Positions 34,245 to 42,784 of a stretch of DNA of 64,000 nucleotides are shown piece by piece. Within the stretch, counting starts at the first letter, position 1. Every line of letters starts with the position of its first letter. Origin of the DNA: Arthrobacter sp. QXT-31 (GTDB lineage Bacteria; Actinomycetota; Actinomycetes; Actinomycetales; Micrococcaceae); NCBI RefSeq assembly GCF_001969265.1, contig NZ_CP019304.1, positions 4,960,001-5,024,000 of the forward strand, in the 5' to 3' direction. The notes under the pieces were generated by a model, which saw only the letters and a list, made by a program, of their open reading frames with translations, did not search any database and was not told the DNA's origin. A program made the translations under genes and the position numbers.

Positions 34245-35069
34245 ATGCACGACAACCCCGTCAAGGAGGCTCTGCGCTCCGGCGCCACCACGACCGGAAC
34301 GTGGTTAACCCTGGGTTCAACTGCGGTGGCCGAGGCCCTGGCCCATTGCGGGTTCGATTGGCTAGTAGTCGACCTTGAGCACGCCCCCAACAATCCCGCC
34401 AGCGCTGTGGAACAGTTGAGGGCCGTCGACGCCGCCCGGGCTAACGGCGCGCGTGCCGAGGCAATCGTACGCCTCGCCGAAAACGATCCCGTGCTGGCCA
34501 AGCGGGCCATCGACATTGGTGCGCGGACTCTTATCTTCCCCAATGTCAATAGCGCGGACGAAGCGCAGGCGGCTGTCCGTGCGATGCGTTACCCGCAGAA
34601 CGGTAACGCCGGCGTGCGGGGCGTGGCAGGGTTGGTCCGGGCCGGCCGGTACGGTCTTGACCCGGTGTATGTAAAGAATGCCAACGAACAAGTGTGCACC
34701 ATCGTGCAGATCGAATCCCGGTCCGGCGTGGACAACGCTGCGGGCATCTGTGCAACCGAAGGTGTCGACTGCGTTTTCCTGGGCCCGTCCGACCTAGCCG
34801 CTTCCCTGGGCCACCTGGGTGACACCTGGCATCCAGAGGTCGTCGACGCCATGCGGTCGGTTGTGGCCCAGGCACGCGAGGCTGGAAAGGCCGTCGGCGT
34901 TTTCGCGAACGACGCAGACGATGCCAAGCTGTTTACCAGCTGGGGAGTTACTTTCATCGGGCTGCACTCCGACGTTCGCTGGCTATGCCAGGGAGCGAAG
35001 CAAGAGACCGGGCGGCTGGCAGCCGGACTGCAGGCAGAGCAGGCGACCGAGGTCCACTCCGCGTCATAA
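34245..35069 (+). CDS. HpcH/HpaI family aldolase
   Basis: A 274-residue class II, metal-dependent TIM-barrel aldolase. Markers are GTWLTLGS at the start, DWLVVDLEHAPN, the Arg motif VRGVAGLVRAGRYG, metal ligand Glu in TIVQIESRSG and Asp in VFLGPSDLAASLG. Relatives split 2-keto-3-deoxy sugar acids (glucarate, rhamnonate) or 4-hydroxy-2-oxoheptanedioate into pyruvate and an aldehyde. With the aldehyde dehydrogenase before it, it would complete degradation of a 2-keto-3-deoxy acid. The exact substrate is not fixed by sequence. Confidence 0.9.
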   Translation: MHDNPVKEALRSGATTTGTWLTLGSTAVAEALAHCGFDWLVVDLEHAPNNPASAVEQLRAVDAARANGARAEAIVRLAENDPVLAKRAIDIGARTLIFPNVNSADEAQAAVRAMRYPQNGNAGVRGVAGLVRAGRYGLDPVYVKNANEQVCTIVQIESRSGVDNAAGICATEGVDCVFLGPSDLAASLGHLGDTWHPEVVDAMRSVVAQAREAGKAVGVFANDADDAKLFTSWGVTFIGLHSDVRWLCQGAKQETGRLAAGLQAEQATEVHSAS

Positions 35070-35191
35070 CCCGGCGGCAAGGAAAAATCCCTTGCAGTAG
35101 CTGTGGGTACGTCGAGGATTGCCATACGGCCCGCTCCCAAAGGGCGGGACCGCCGTCGCCCGCTTCAACCACCCAGGGCAGCTCTCGCACT

Positions 35192-35236
35192 AAAGGAGGC
35201 CGACGACGACACCCAGTGTCGTCGTCGGCCTCCTTT
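35192..35236. terminator. Bidirectional terminator hairpin
   Basis: A perfect 21-bp stem with a CCA loop, flanked by A3 on the left and T3 on the right. It lies between the aldolase operon and the convergent small gene, so it can end both transcripts. Confidence 0.85.
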
Positions 35237-35273
35237 CTACGCCGCTTGGTGCCATCCGCAAAGTCGCTTGGGC

Positions 35274-35552
35274 TTAGGCTGCCGTCGGAAGCGTTATGTA
35301 GCTGCCCTCGACGAGGCCGGCGGCAACAGCGGGAGCGCCAGCTACGGTGACATAGCTGCCACGGGTGACGGGAAGCATGTGCCGGATGGCGGGGACGGTG
35401 ACGTAGGTGCCTTCAACACCGGCCGCGGCGCTGCCGACGGGCAGAGTTACGTAGCTGCCGCCGCGCAGTGCGGTGCCGACGACAGTGATGCCGGGAGCGG
35501 TCTCAGGGGCGGCGGGTTCGGTGGTTGCGGGGCGTTCGGCAAGCAAAGTCAT
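35274..35552 (-). CDS. Small protein with four GSYVTLP-type repeats
   Basis: A 92-residue protein of unknown function. The heptad G-[ST]-Y-[VI]-T-[LV]-[PA] occurs at residues 32-38, 48-54, 65-71 and 83-89, spaced 16-18 residues apart, with low-complexity Ala/Val linkers. The N-terminal 25 residues are Pro/Ala-rich. There is no signal peptide and no membrane helix. GGAG sits 9 bases before the ATG, so it is likely translated. The repeats could form beta strands or be recognised by a kinase or a binding partner through the central Tyr/Thr. It is a single-gene unit. Confidence 0.75.
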   Translation of the reverse strand: MTLLAERPATTEPAAPETAPGITVVGTALRGGSYVTLPVGSAAAGVEGTYVTVPAIRHMLPVTRGSYVTVAGAPAVAAGLVEGSYITLPTAA

Positions 35553-36175
35553 GGGTTCTCCTCGGGGTTCAGGATAAGGGCCAGTTTCGGGTTCCAGTGC
35601 CGCTCAAGCAGAAGAGCGTTGCGGGGTGTCGCTTGCCCTGCCGGCCCGGGGATGTTCACCGGTGCGGTACTCGAGGGCTACTCTGGCCTACATCCAAGTT
35701 TAATGTCTTATTGATAGCTACTCAAAATAACGTGGGGAGACTCACGCTGCAGTGGCAGCGCGTCGACGAGCTTGTCGCGGTCGGAGAAGCGAAAGCCTTG
35801 CTGGGCTGCCTGGATAATTGAGCTTGGTTCTTCCGCAAGGCGCCGTCCGGCCAGCTGCACTGGTTTTGACACAAGTCATCCTGGCCTCCCCAGCCCCCGC
35901 GATAAAGAAGCAGCCCCTGCACAGGGAACATGACGAGCCCCGGCACGTTCGAACGTGCCGTTCGACGGCGATACTTACAAAACGCTGTTAATTCCCTGTG
36001 ATCGCTGGACTTCAACAGGGGTAGGCCTGCATGCTTTATCCTGCATGCTGAGGCGAGATCGTAGTTGCTGAGTTGCTTGATCCGGGACCGGATGGTCCCA
36101 GTATGAGTCCTTGGCAGTGCTCTTGGGGGTGGCGGTGCTATTGGCCGAACTTTTATCCCTGCCACGAAGCCCGAG
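35553..36175. other. Intergenic region with a 20-bp perfect palindrome
   Basis: No gene is convincing here. The marked element is CGGCACGTTCGAACGTGCCG at 35941-35960, a perfect palindrome. It marks the start of the sparse accessory stretch. Confidence 0.5.
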
Positions 36176-36409
36176 GTGACGCAATTGTCTATCTCCATCC
36201 ACCCTCCAGATTTAATCTCTGCGTCGGGCAAAGCGTCCGTAAGCATTGTGATGCCCACCCCGAACAAGGAACAACGCATCCCCGGGCTCTTGTGCCCCGT
36301 GCCCTTGTGTGTGGATGAGGTGGTCATTCTTGACCGCCGCTCCACGGACGATACAGTTCGTGTTGCCAGGGCAGTGCGTGGTTATGTGGGCCGGGTTCCT
36401 GCTCGATAG
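36176..36409 (+). pseudogene. Truncated family 2 glycosyltransferase (N-terminal fragment)
   Basis: A 77-residue frame from GTG 36176. It contains VSIVMPTPNKEQRIPGLL and VDEVVILDRRSTDDTVRVA, which match the first nucleotide-sugar-binding strand and the D-x-S/D-D-T region of GT2 enzymes. Everything after about residue 65 of the catalytic domain is missing; the frame runs into the start of the flippase gene and stops. It is a remnant of a polysaccharide locus. Confidence 0.65.
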
Positions 36410-37691
36410 CGGCCGCGCCACGTTCAGGAAGATCGTGCGTCCGGCTGCGGAAGGTCGCTCTCTTGCGGGCAGCACACTTTGGCTTACCGCCGCCAGAGTC
36501 ACGCCCATGGCCACCGGCTTTCTGTTCTGGTTCCTGGCCGCACTCACATTGGCGCCCAAAGACCTAGGTCTCGGGTCGGCGGTCGTAGCAGCGGCGCTGC
36601 TGACAGTACAGGCAGGAATGCTCGGAGTCGGCCCGGCGACGCTAACCCTTCTGCCCTCGCAAGACGACGCCGGGCGCCGTCGGCTCATGGCTACATCCTT
36701 GGCCACGGTAGGGCTTTCGTCGCTTGCAGTCGCCACCGCACTGCTTTTGATTACCCTGGGCCTCGGGCCCGGCGTCGGCCAGGCTTGGGATGACGCTGCG
36801 GTAACCGCGGGGTTCCTGGCCGCCGCTTTATTCGCCTCCACCGCTTATCAGCTTGACCATATCAACGTCGCCCAGTCCCGGGCCGACTTGGCGTTGGTGC
36901 GCAGCCTGCTGCAAGGGCTCACCCAGTTAGCGGTTCTGCTCTTTTGCCTGGCCAGCGGCTACCGCACGGTCATGGCCGTGATCGGCGCCGTCGCTGCCGG
37001 AGCAGTAGGCAGCGTAATTCTCGGAATGCACCAACTGCACCGGGCGGGCATTGGTCCTCGATGGAAAGACGGGGTCAGGCTTTCGGAAGCGACGAGATTA
37101 TTGGGCCCGGCACTTCGGAACTACCCCCTCATGCTCGCAGACAGGGCTCCCGGCTACCTTCTACCTCTCATTGTCGCCGCAACACTGAGCGCCTCGGCGA
37201 CAGCGGCTTGGTACGTAGTCTGGATGATGGCGTCGGCGGTCTTTTTCGTGCCGCAATCGGCCGGTTACTCGCTCCAAGCGAAACTCGCCGCCCCCGGCTC
37301 CGAACTGGCGCTGGCGGGACGGGCATTGAAAATCAGCCTCCTACTCACCCTTGTTTCCGGGGGAGTTTTGCTGGGAGCGGGCCCCATCTTCTTGAATGTG
37401 CTCGGTCCGCAGTATGCACCGCACTGGATTCTATTGCCGCTACTCGTTCCGGCCCTGATCCTAAGCTGCACAACCCAGATTTATTACGGTATTTGCCGGG
37501 CTTACGCCCGCTTCGCTGAGTCAACGGCCGTCGCGGTCCTGGCGGCCGTCGTCGCGGTAATCCCGGGCACGGCCGTAGCGCATGCCTATGGGTTACCCGG
37601 CATATCAGCGCTGTGGCTCTTTGCCCAGTTATCGGCTGCTGTCATCGCGGCCACGCGGTTGAAGTATTTGGCCCGCGGGCCGGGAGGCTAG
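36384..37691 (+). CDS. Polysaccharide flippase-like membrane protein (Wzx/MATE fold)
   Basis: About 435 residues with some 11-12 hydrophobic segments. It resembles lipopolysaccharide/teichoic-type flippases: an N-terminal basic segment RKIVRPAAEGRSLAGSTLWLTAARV, then paired helices through to a C-terminal LWLFAQLSAAVIA. The start is uncertain: ATG 36384 lacks a ribosome site, and a GTG near 36437 is another option. It overlaps the truncated glycosyltransferase, so the original operon was for capsule or exopolysaccharide export. The frame itself is intact. Confidence 0.75.
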   Translation: MWAGFLLDSGRATFRKIVRPAAEGRSLAGSTLWLTAARVTPMATGFLFWFLAALTLAPKDLGLGSAVVAAALLTVQAGMLGVGPATLTLLPSQDDAGRRRLMATSLATVGLSSLAVATALLLITLGLGPGVGQAWDDAAVTAGFLAAALFASTAYQLDHINVAQSRADLALVRSLLQGLTQLAVLLFCLASGYRTVMAVIGAVAAGAVGSVILGMHQLHRAGIGPRWKDGVRLSEATRLLGPALRNYPLMLADRAPGYLLPLIVAATLSASATAAWYVVWMMASAVFFVPQSAGYSLQAKLAAPGSELALAGRALKISLLLTLVSGGVLLGAGPIFLNVLGPQYAPHWILLPLLVPALILSCTTQIYYGICRAYARFAESTAVAVLAAVVAVIPGTAVAHAYGLPGISALWLFAQLSAAVIAATRLKYLARGPGG

Positions 37692-37749
37692 CACCCGAAC
37701 GCTTTACGGAAACGCCTATCCGAATACTTCCAACCGGGCTCGGTCCGGT

Positions 37750-38117
37750 CTAGCGCGGGAGTAAGTGCCGCGATATCAGCGCGGCAGACTTCCGCAGATT
37801 GAGGTCGCCGGCGGCCACACCGACTATGAGGTCAAAGCCGCCGTCGGTCGTGAAGTCATGACGGTAACCATTAATCCACAACAGCAACACCGTAAGCGTC
37901 CAGGCAGTACGTTTGTTGCGTAAACCAGAGGGTCGAACCGCGCCACCGATTCGAGCCACGCAGCCGCCTTCATCGAAAAATCGGGATAGGCTTCGGCGCC
38001 CATCACAGCCGTCCCGGGCCGCGCCAGAGCCGAGGCGAGCAGTCCGACGTCCCGGATGTGAATGCCGTACCGGTCAACAACCTGCAGAGCATCCTCAATA
38101 TCGAGGTACGCTGTCAC
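37750..38117 (-). pseudogene. Doc-type Fic toxin, frameshifted
   Basis: The first part (GTG 38117) reads MTAYLDIEDALQVVDRYG, the start of Doc/Fic toxins, up to FDPLVYATN. The second part, in another frame, gives NKRTAWTLTVLLLWINGY and the usual Doc C-terminus ending at 37750. Restoring one G near 37913 would join them as LVYGNKRTAW, so one base is missing inside the Fic motif. Even then the catalytic His of HxxLVDGNKR is Asp and the metal-site Asp is Tyr. The toxin is therefore dead twice over. It overlaps the antitoxin gene by 4 bases. Confidence 0.8.
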
Positions 38118-38320
38118 GCGTCTTCAAGACGGGTAAGCAATTCAGCGTCATGGCTCATCACAAAATCCAGTCCTTCACTGATCTCCCGACGGCGGGCGTG
38201 GCGCTGCAAAACCAATTCAGCCCCGTGGAGCAGGAGCGCGGACTTGGAGGTGTGCTCCTCGGCTGCAAGCTGCTCAAGACGGCGATCAAGGTCTTCGGGA
38301 ACGCGGAGATTCATGGCCAT
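38114..38320 (-). CDS. Ribbon-helix-helix antitoxin of the Doc pair
   Basis: A 68-residue protein. MAMNLRVPEDLDRRLEQLAAEEHTSKSALL is a ribbon-helix-helix (CopG/Arc-like) DNA-binding domain. The C-terminal EGLDFVMSHDAELLTRLED would be the toxin-binding tail. ATG 38320 is used; a TTG at 38335 would extend it by five residues into the operator. GTGA overlap with the toxin shows translational coupling. It remains intact although the toxin is broken, as expected if it still represses its own promoter. Confidence 0.8.
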   Translation of the reverse strand: MAMNLRVPEDLDRRLEQLAAEEHTSKSALLLHGAELVLQRHARRREISEGLDFVMSHDAELLTRLEDA

Positions 38321-38327
38321 ACTCAAT

Positions 38328-38360
38328 GGCACCAATCTAGTACCAATCTGGTACCAGTCA
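38328..38360. promoter_or_regulatory. Three 11-bp tandem repeats, antitoxin operator
   Basis: Units GGCACCAATCT, AGTACCAATCT and GGTACCAGTCA follow directly, starting 8 bases before the antitoxin ATG. One-turn spacing suits cooperative binding of ribbon-helix-helix dimers. Confidence 0.65.
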
Positions 38361-38859
38361 TCGAGCCCCGAGTGACGTCGACTGGGGACCCGCCCGCTTC
38401 AAAGGCTGCCGTCATCTTTTTCACGTGCGCCGTGAACGTTTCAGGGGTGTGCCGTCGGTGCAGCGCGAAAAGACGACCGTGGCTGTGACCGGCACGGAAT
38501 ATCAGCTCGGTCCCCAGCTGCGGGACGTGAGCTTTCAGCCGGCCCAGCCGATCCCCGGCGACACGATCCGCGCTACATTCCGGGCACAGGATCTGCAGGG
38601 CATCCGCAGCCACCATGTCTACACCAGCAGCTCCTCGCCAACTCGGCCTGCCCCTGGGCGAACTCTGGAAACTCGGTCCCCTCGCCCGGCAGGCTGCCGG
38701 GGAGCGGGACGCGCTCGTAGCATCAAACCGCTGAACATTACCGACGCCCCGGGATCGCCCACCAACACGACCACGATCACCTGAGAACAGCCAGTCCCCC
38801 AAGGCAGCTTCGGCTCTAAGCTCTTTCAAAGAGACTTCAACGCGTGGAAGGGACCAGTC
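38361..38859. other. Region without a clear gene
   Basis: Several overlapping frames, none with a ribosome site and motif. A 39-codon frame from 38615 (MSTPAAPRQLGLPLGELWKL) and a minus-strand stretch with a CPEC pair near 38580 may be coding debris. Confidence 0.35.
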
Positions 38860-39363
38860 ATGGTAGGTAGTACGGCTCATGAGACAGTCACCAAGGTGCA
38901 CGCGGAGCACCAGGAGAAGTTTAGGGCTCATCATGAGCGGTTCGCCGCACAATCCTGGTACGACGTCGATCCCCGTCTGGCGCTGCTGCTGGCCCCGATC
39001 TTCAAAGGTGATCCGGACGCGACCATTGAGCTAACTGTGGTCGCGGACGGCACCGTCATCTCCGGATCCGTCGTATCCGAACAGGCATGGGCAAGACGGC
39101 AGCATGACCAGATCCGCCCCGGCAGTCCCGCCATCGCGGACGCCCTCGATGCCTTGGAATCGGCAATGGACGAACAGCGGCACCAGGCAGCGGCAGAAAC
39201 GAACGCCAACCCGCAGCTGAAAACCCAGGACCGGTACATCCATTTCCTGGGCCCGCTGCTGCTGTCCGGCGGAGACCATGTGCACCTACAGGCCACCAGG
39301 GTCGACCTCCGCAAAGTCTCCGCGTGGAGCATCGGTCGGGTGCCTGCGGACCAAGAGCTGTAG
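38860..39363 (+). CDS. Hypothetical protein, possible GvpU-like
   Basis: A 167-residue soluble protein. The central block ATIELTVVADGTVISGSVVSEQ resembles beta-rich proteins listed as gas-vesicle GvpU, and the C-terminus has HVHLQATRVDLRKVSAWSIG. The first 45 residues are charged and helical. GGAAGGGACC lies before the ATG. No gas-vesicle genes are nearby, so the name is only a resemblance. It stands alone. Confidence 0.65.
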   Translation: MVGSTAHETVTKVHAEHQEKFRAHHERFAAQSWYDVDPRLALLLAPIFKGDPDATIELTVVADGTVISGSVVSEQAWARRQHDQIRPGSPAIADALDALESAMDEQRHQAAAETNANPQLKTQDRYIHFLGPLLLSGGDHVHLQATRVDLRKVSAWSIGRVPADQEL

Positions 39364-40180
39364 CGCTTCTCTGGTAAAGCCGAACGGCATCCGGCGGGTG
39401 GAAGACGATGGCCGCCGAGCAGGTAGGCTACAGCCGTGACCAACCCACCGCCCCCTGCGCCGGCCTATACGATGACCGAGAAAGCGTCCTGCCGCTTCAC
39501 CTGGCTCACTCTAAGAGAGCTGCTGTTCCACCGGAGCAGCTCCGACCGACCCATGATCCACTGGACGACCCTCGCCTTCTCCTTCTCCTCGGCGTGGTCG
39601 GCTACATGGAATTTTTCCTAAGTCATGCTGGCCGCACAGTGAACGTCCATAAACAGGTGTGGAACGACAAACCGACTGTGCCCGAGGTGGGACTCGAACC
39701 GGGCGCCAACCCCTGAAAACCCGCCACTCCCCCGAAAACATCCCCAATCCGAACCAGTCCAACACCGGAACGGGCGCGCACGGTCACTCCGCCTGATGTC
39801 CGGAGAAACCGGGCCTAACCGAGCCCGACGCACGGCCTTGCCCGTGCATTTCTGTCCGGGGCAAGCCGGGGACAAGAATTCCATAAACGTCATCGCGTGG
39901 TGACCTCCTTCGAACATCTCATGGGCGAACATCACAGAAGAGGCATGACCGAACGTCGACCTACCGGGCACCGGAGTGCCACAAGGCCCCGCACGCTCCG
40001 ACATGACGGAATCACCATTATCGGCGCATCAAAATGAGCTGCGTAGACGCCATTGGCCACGATGGTGTCCCGGCCCGGCGACATTTCTAAGTGACGCGGT
40101 TGTGGAGGCTGCCGGGTTCGTGGCGGACTTCATCTTGGCCTGCAGCCACATCCAGGCCCGATCCGGGTCCTTGGCCGCCG
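39364..40180. other. Gene-poor region with tRNA fragment
   Basis: No complete gene is supported. A 61-codon frame from GTG 39436 has weak support. The one marked element is the tRNA 3' end at 39678-39700. The rest looks like unstructured, possibly decayed DNA. Confidence 0.4.
39678..39700 (-). other. tRNA 3'-end fragment, possible attachment site
   Basis: Read on the minus strand the 23 bases contain GGTTCGAGTCCCACC, a T-loop with its 3' stem strand, followed by CTCGGGCAC, an acceptor 3' strand. The bases before it do not pair as a T-stem, so the rest of the tRNA is absent. Integrases often use exactly this part of a tRNA gene, so it may be an old att site. Confidence 0.6.
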
Positions 40181-40504
40181 CTACAACAATAAAGCCCCGG
40201 ACCAGGCAGGTCCGGGGCTAGCTACTACGTTACGCTCGATGATCACGCTGAGATCCACGTGTATGTCATTGTCTGCTTGGAGGCGGGTCTCAAGGTAGCG
40301 GGCCAGGCGTGTGTCGCTGGCTGTGTGCTCGCCCTGCGGGATCGCACCGCTAAAAACTGCTTTGGTCTCTGTGGACTTCAGTACGTCCAGCGGCGCCCAG
40401 CCACGACGGGTGGAAGTCATCCGCTCGATGTCGGTCCGGAAGGATAACTTGTGTCCTTCGCGGGCTGTGGCGCGCATAGTGAAGGGGATAAAAGTTATTG
40501 ACAA
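40181..40504 (-). CDS. Hypothetical protein (weak)
   Basis: A 107-residue frame from TTG 40504 with AAAGGA 5 bases upstream. The middle (MTSTRRGWAPLDVLKSTETKAVFSG) and the EHTASDTRLARYLETRLQ helix have coding-like composition. A terminator-like hairpin overlaps its last codons. No family recognised; it may be spurious. Confidence 0.35.
   Translation of the reverse strand: MSITFIPFTMRATAREGHKLSFRTDIERMTSTRRGWAPLDVLKSTETKAVFSGAIPQGEHTASDTRLARYLETRLQADNDIHVDLSVIIERNVVASPGPAWSGALLL
40193..40219. terminator. Hairpin, 11-bp perfect stem
   Basis: AGCCCCGGACC pairs with GGTCCGGGGCT around AGGCA. It overlaps the end of the weak minus-strand frame and may be its terminator. Confidence 0.6.
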
Positions 40505-40782
40505 GGGGTCCTTTCATAAGGGCTGCCAGTCTTCGGCGCCCGCATATAACAAGGCCTCCTGCCGGGGCTCTTATTCCCTTCCCGTACTCAAAGAGTCGAG
40601 CATCACTACGGTTCGGGTGCTTCCTTTTCCCGCTCCGGATCAACGCGCTTCGGGCGCCCGCACGCATACCCGGCGCCAGTACCTGTGGTCCTGCGGGACC
40701 AAGCTCGGGCAGGCACGGATGTATGGTTGTGCTGGCTAATAGTTGCCGCACGTCCTACACGAGGAAGCCACGAGGTGCAGGT
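40505..40782. other. Region upstream of the small helical gene
   Basis: Open frames here are discontinuous and without motif. Probably the promoter region for the 40783 operon. Confidence 0.35.
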
Positions 40783-41019
40783 GTGAACGAGTACGAGGCT
40801 TCACTGGTCATCAAGTCCGGAGCGGAACTGCTGTCTTCGGCTTCTTCCGACCCCCGCTCGGAGGAAGGCTACGCGGCTGTCAAGGCCAACATCTCGGAAG
40901 CACTGGAACGCATAGCGGAAGCTCTTGACAACTTTGAATCCAGTTCGGGAGCGCCCAGCCGTTCAACCGGCTGGGTCCAGGACCTCCACCGCGTAGCGGA
41001 CGACCTGGCGGAACGATAA
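40783..41019 (+). CDS. Small helical hypothetical protein
   Basis: A 78-residue acidic protein with helices in EEGYAAVKANISEALERIAEALDNFE and WVQDLHRVADDLAER. It starts at GTG 40783 with GAGG upstream. It ends 13 bases before the diacylglycerol-kinase-like gene, so the two are likely one operon. No family recognised. Confidence 0.65.
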   Translation: MNEYEASLVIKSGAELLSSASSDPRSEEGYAAVKANISEALERIAEALDNFESSSGAPSRSTGWVQDLHRVADDLAER

Positions 41020-41032
41020 GGCCGAAACGCCG

Positions 41033-41938
41033 ATGACAGCGAGTGACCCGGACCGGCCACCTGCAGCACGTTTTGATCGCGCCGTGCTGGTCTTCAACCC
41101 CGGCAAGCCTGGCATGACCGCCACGATCATCGAGCTGCAACGCGAGCTGGCCGCCGGAGCCCCGGATCTGCAGGTTGACTTGCTGCCCACCGACTTCGCC
41201 GGGCACGCACGGGACCTTGCACGGTCCGTCGCGGCCGTAGGGTCCCCACTGATTGTTTCGGTCAGCGGCGATGGCGGGTACAACGAGGTTGTCAACGGGG
41301 TGATGGACGTTCCTGGCAGCAAGGCCGTGTGCACCGTCGTCGCGGCAGGTAACGCCAACGACCATCACCGGAGCATGCCCGAAAGACCCTTGCTGGAGGC
41401 TGTCCGGGAAGGCCCGGTCCGGCAGATCGACCTTTTGCGCATCACGTTTGGGGAGGGACAGCCGGAACAGGTTCACTACGCCCATTCCTATGTCGGTTTC
41501 GGGCTTACGCCGTTGATGGCCATCGGTATCGAGAGCGGCGGAAAGGGGAAAATCCTCGAACTTCTGTCCGTCGCCCGCACACTCTCGCACTTGCGCCCGT
41601 TCGAGCTTGTCCGGGCCGACGGGGCGACCGCCCGCTTCGACAGTCTGATCCTGGCCAACATTTCGCGGATGGCCAAGTACGGGACGGTTAGCGAGTCGGT
41701 CGGTCCCGATGACGGCAGGTTCGAGGTTGTGACGCTCCCCCACTCCGGGCGCTGGAAGATGGTACTGATGACTCTCCGGGCGGTGACGATGGGACTGGGG
41801 AATCAACCGAGCGTCAGCAGCTACGCCTTCACCACGCGTGATGCTGTCCCTTGCCAGATTGACGGCGAGGTCAGGCATCTTCCCGCAGCCACCCATGTTC
41901 TGGTGGAAAGCGCGAAGGGCGCCCTGGCCGTTATCTGA
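41033..41938 (+). CDS. Diacylglycerol/sphingosine kinase-like lipid kinase
   Basis: A 301-residue protein of the DAGK catalytic family. The nucleotide motif VSGDGGYNEVVNGV (GDGG in place of the common GDGT) is at about residues 77-90. AAGNANDHHRSM follows, corresponding to the GTGNDFAR block, and the C-terminal DGE motif is QIDGEVRHL. Members phosphorylate diacylglycerol or related lipids at the membrane. A palindromic hairpin follows 2 bases after the stop. The substrate is open. Confidence 0.85.
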   Translation: MTASDPDRPPAARFDRAVLVFNPGKPGMTATIIELQRELAAGAPDLQVDLLPTDFAGHARDLARSVAAVGSPLIVSVSGDGGYNEVVNGVMDVPGSKAVCTVVAAGNANDHHRSMPERPLLEAVREGPVRQIDLLRITFGEGQPEQVHYAHSYVGFGLTPLMAIGIESGGKGKILELLSVARTLSHLRPFELVRADGATARFDSLILANISRMAKYGTVSESVGPDDGRFEVVTLPHSGRWKMVLMTLRAVTMGLGNQPSVSSYAFTTRDAVPCQIDGEVRHLPAATHVLVESAKGALAVI

Positions 41939-41940
41939 CC

Positions 41941-41954
41941 CAGGGGCGCCCCTG
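41941..41954 (+). terminator. Short hairpin after the lipid kinase
   Basis: CAGGGGCGCCCCTG followed by CTTTAT, directly after the stop. A compact probable terminator. Confidence 0.5.
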
Positions 41955-42000
41955 CTTTATCTGATGACTCGCGGGCTTGCCGCTCCGCGCGGACCTATTT

Positions 42001-42444
42001 TTAGTGGAAGTGGATCTCGGCGGCGGCCCTGCGGACCGATTCGAGCCGTTGTTCCTCGATGAGGCCGAGGGCATCGAGCTCCTCGGCCCGTTCGGTGCGC
42101 TCCAGCGCCGCTTGGGTAGTGACCTCGTTCAGGATTATGCCAAGGAGGTGGGCCAACCCTGCCTTGAGATCCATCAGGTTCGTGTTCGTGATGAGGAGGC
42201 GGCGGTCTGAGACACGGAGCTCGACGTCGCTGTACCCGGCATCTGCGAGCCGCCGGCTGATGTTGCTTCCCTGGAGCAGCTCGAGTTCCCGGGGCTCGGG
42301 CCGGCGCGAGAACACTACCGGAACGGTGTAGCGGGAGGCGGCCCGTGCTGTCCCGAGATCATCCGGTAATGCGGAGGCGAGGATCCCACTGAGCGATAGC
42401 GGCGAATCGGTGCGTGCCGGAGGAGGGATTTGTGTGGTGGTCAT
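42001..42444 (-). CDS. Hypothetical protein
   Basis: A 147-residue soluble protein from ATG 42444 (a GTG at 42474 is possible). The central part SNISRRLADAGYSDVELRVSDRRLLITNTNL looks like an alpha/beta fold. The C-terminus is a long charged helix (ERTERAEELDALGLIEEQRLESV). No family recognised. Confidence 0.65.
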   Translation of the reverse strand: MTTTQIPPPARTDSPLSLSGILASALPDDLGTARAASRYTVPVVFSRRPEPRELELLQGSNISRRLADAGYSDVELRVSDRRLLITNTNLMDLKAGLAHLLGIILNEVTTQAALERTERAEELDALGLIEEQRLESVRRAAAEIHFH

Positions 42445-42784
42445 GGCGTTCTGCCAACGTTCTTGAGGATGCACTGCCGGACCCGCGGGAGCGTGGACGG
42501 CTGTGACTGAGGTTCAGTGACCCGGGACCGGGCCAGCTGGAGGGAGGACTTTGCCAGCGGGCGCAGAAGCAGCGCGCTTATGTCCGCCCTCTTTGTCCCA
42601 GCTCTCGGCCGCATCAGAGTCGGAGTGGCTCGATGCCGTGTTCCCGGTTCTACGGGGCTGTGCGCAGAGGAGTTGGGGACGTTCACCGGAAGCGGATGTC
42701 CAATCACGACTTCCCGATAGCTCCGAGCATACAGGCGGAACGTTGTTCGTGGTCATGTATGCGGCAGATTCCGTGGGAGTTGGG
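42445..42784. other. Intergenic, nothing convincing
   Basis: Short overlapping frames on both strands with low motif content. No RNA gene seen. Confidence 0.4.

Noticed and set aside
35722..36345. 207-codon minus-strand frame
   Set aside because: It is antisense to the glycosyltransferase fragment and has no domain or ribosome site.
38323..38952. 209-codon minus-strand frame
   Set aside because: It overlaps the antitoxin operator and the start of the 38860 gene; low-complexity segments and no motif.
39436..39621. 61-codon frame MTNPPPPAPAYTM...
   Set aside because: Weak ribosome site and no recognisable pattern; probably chance.
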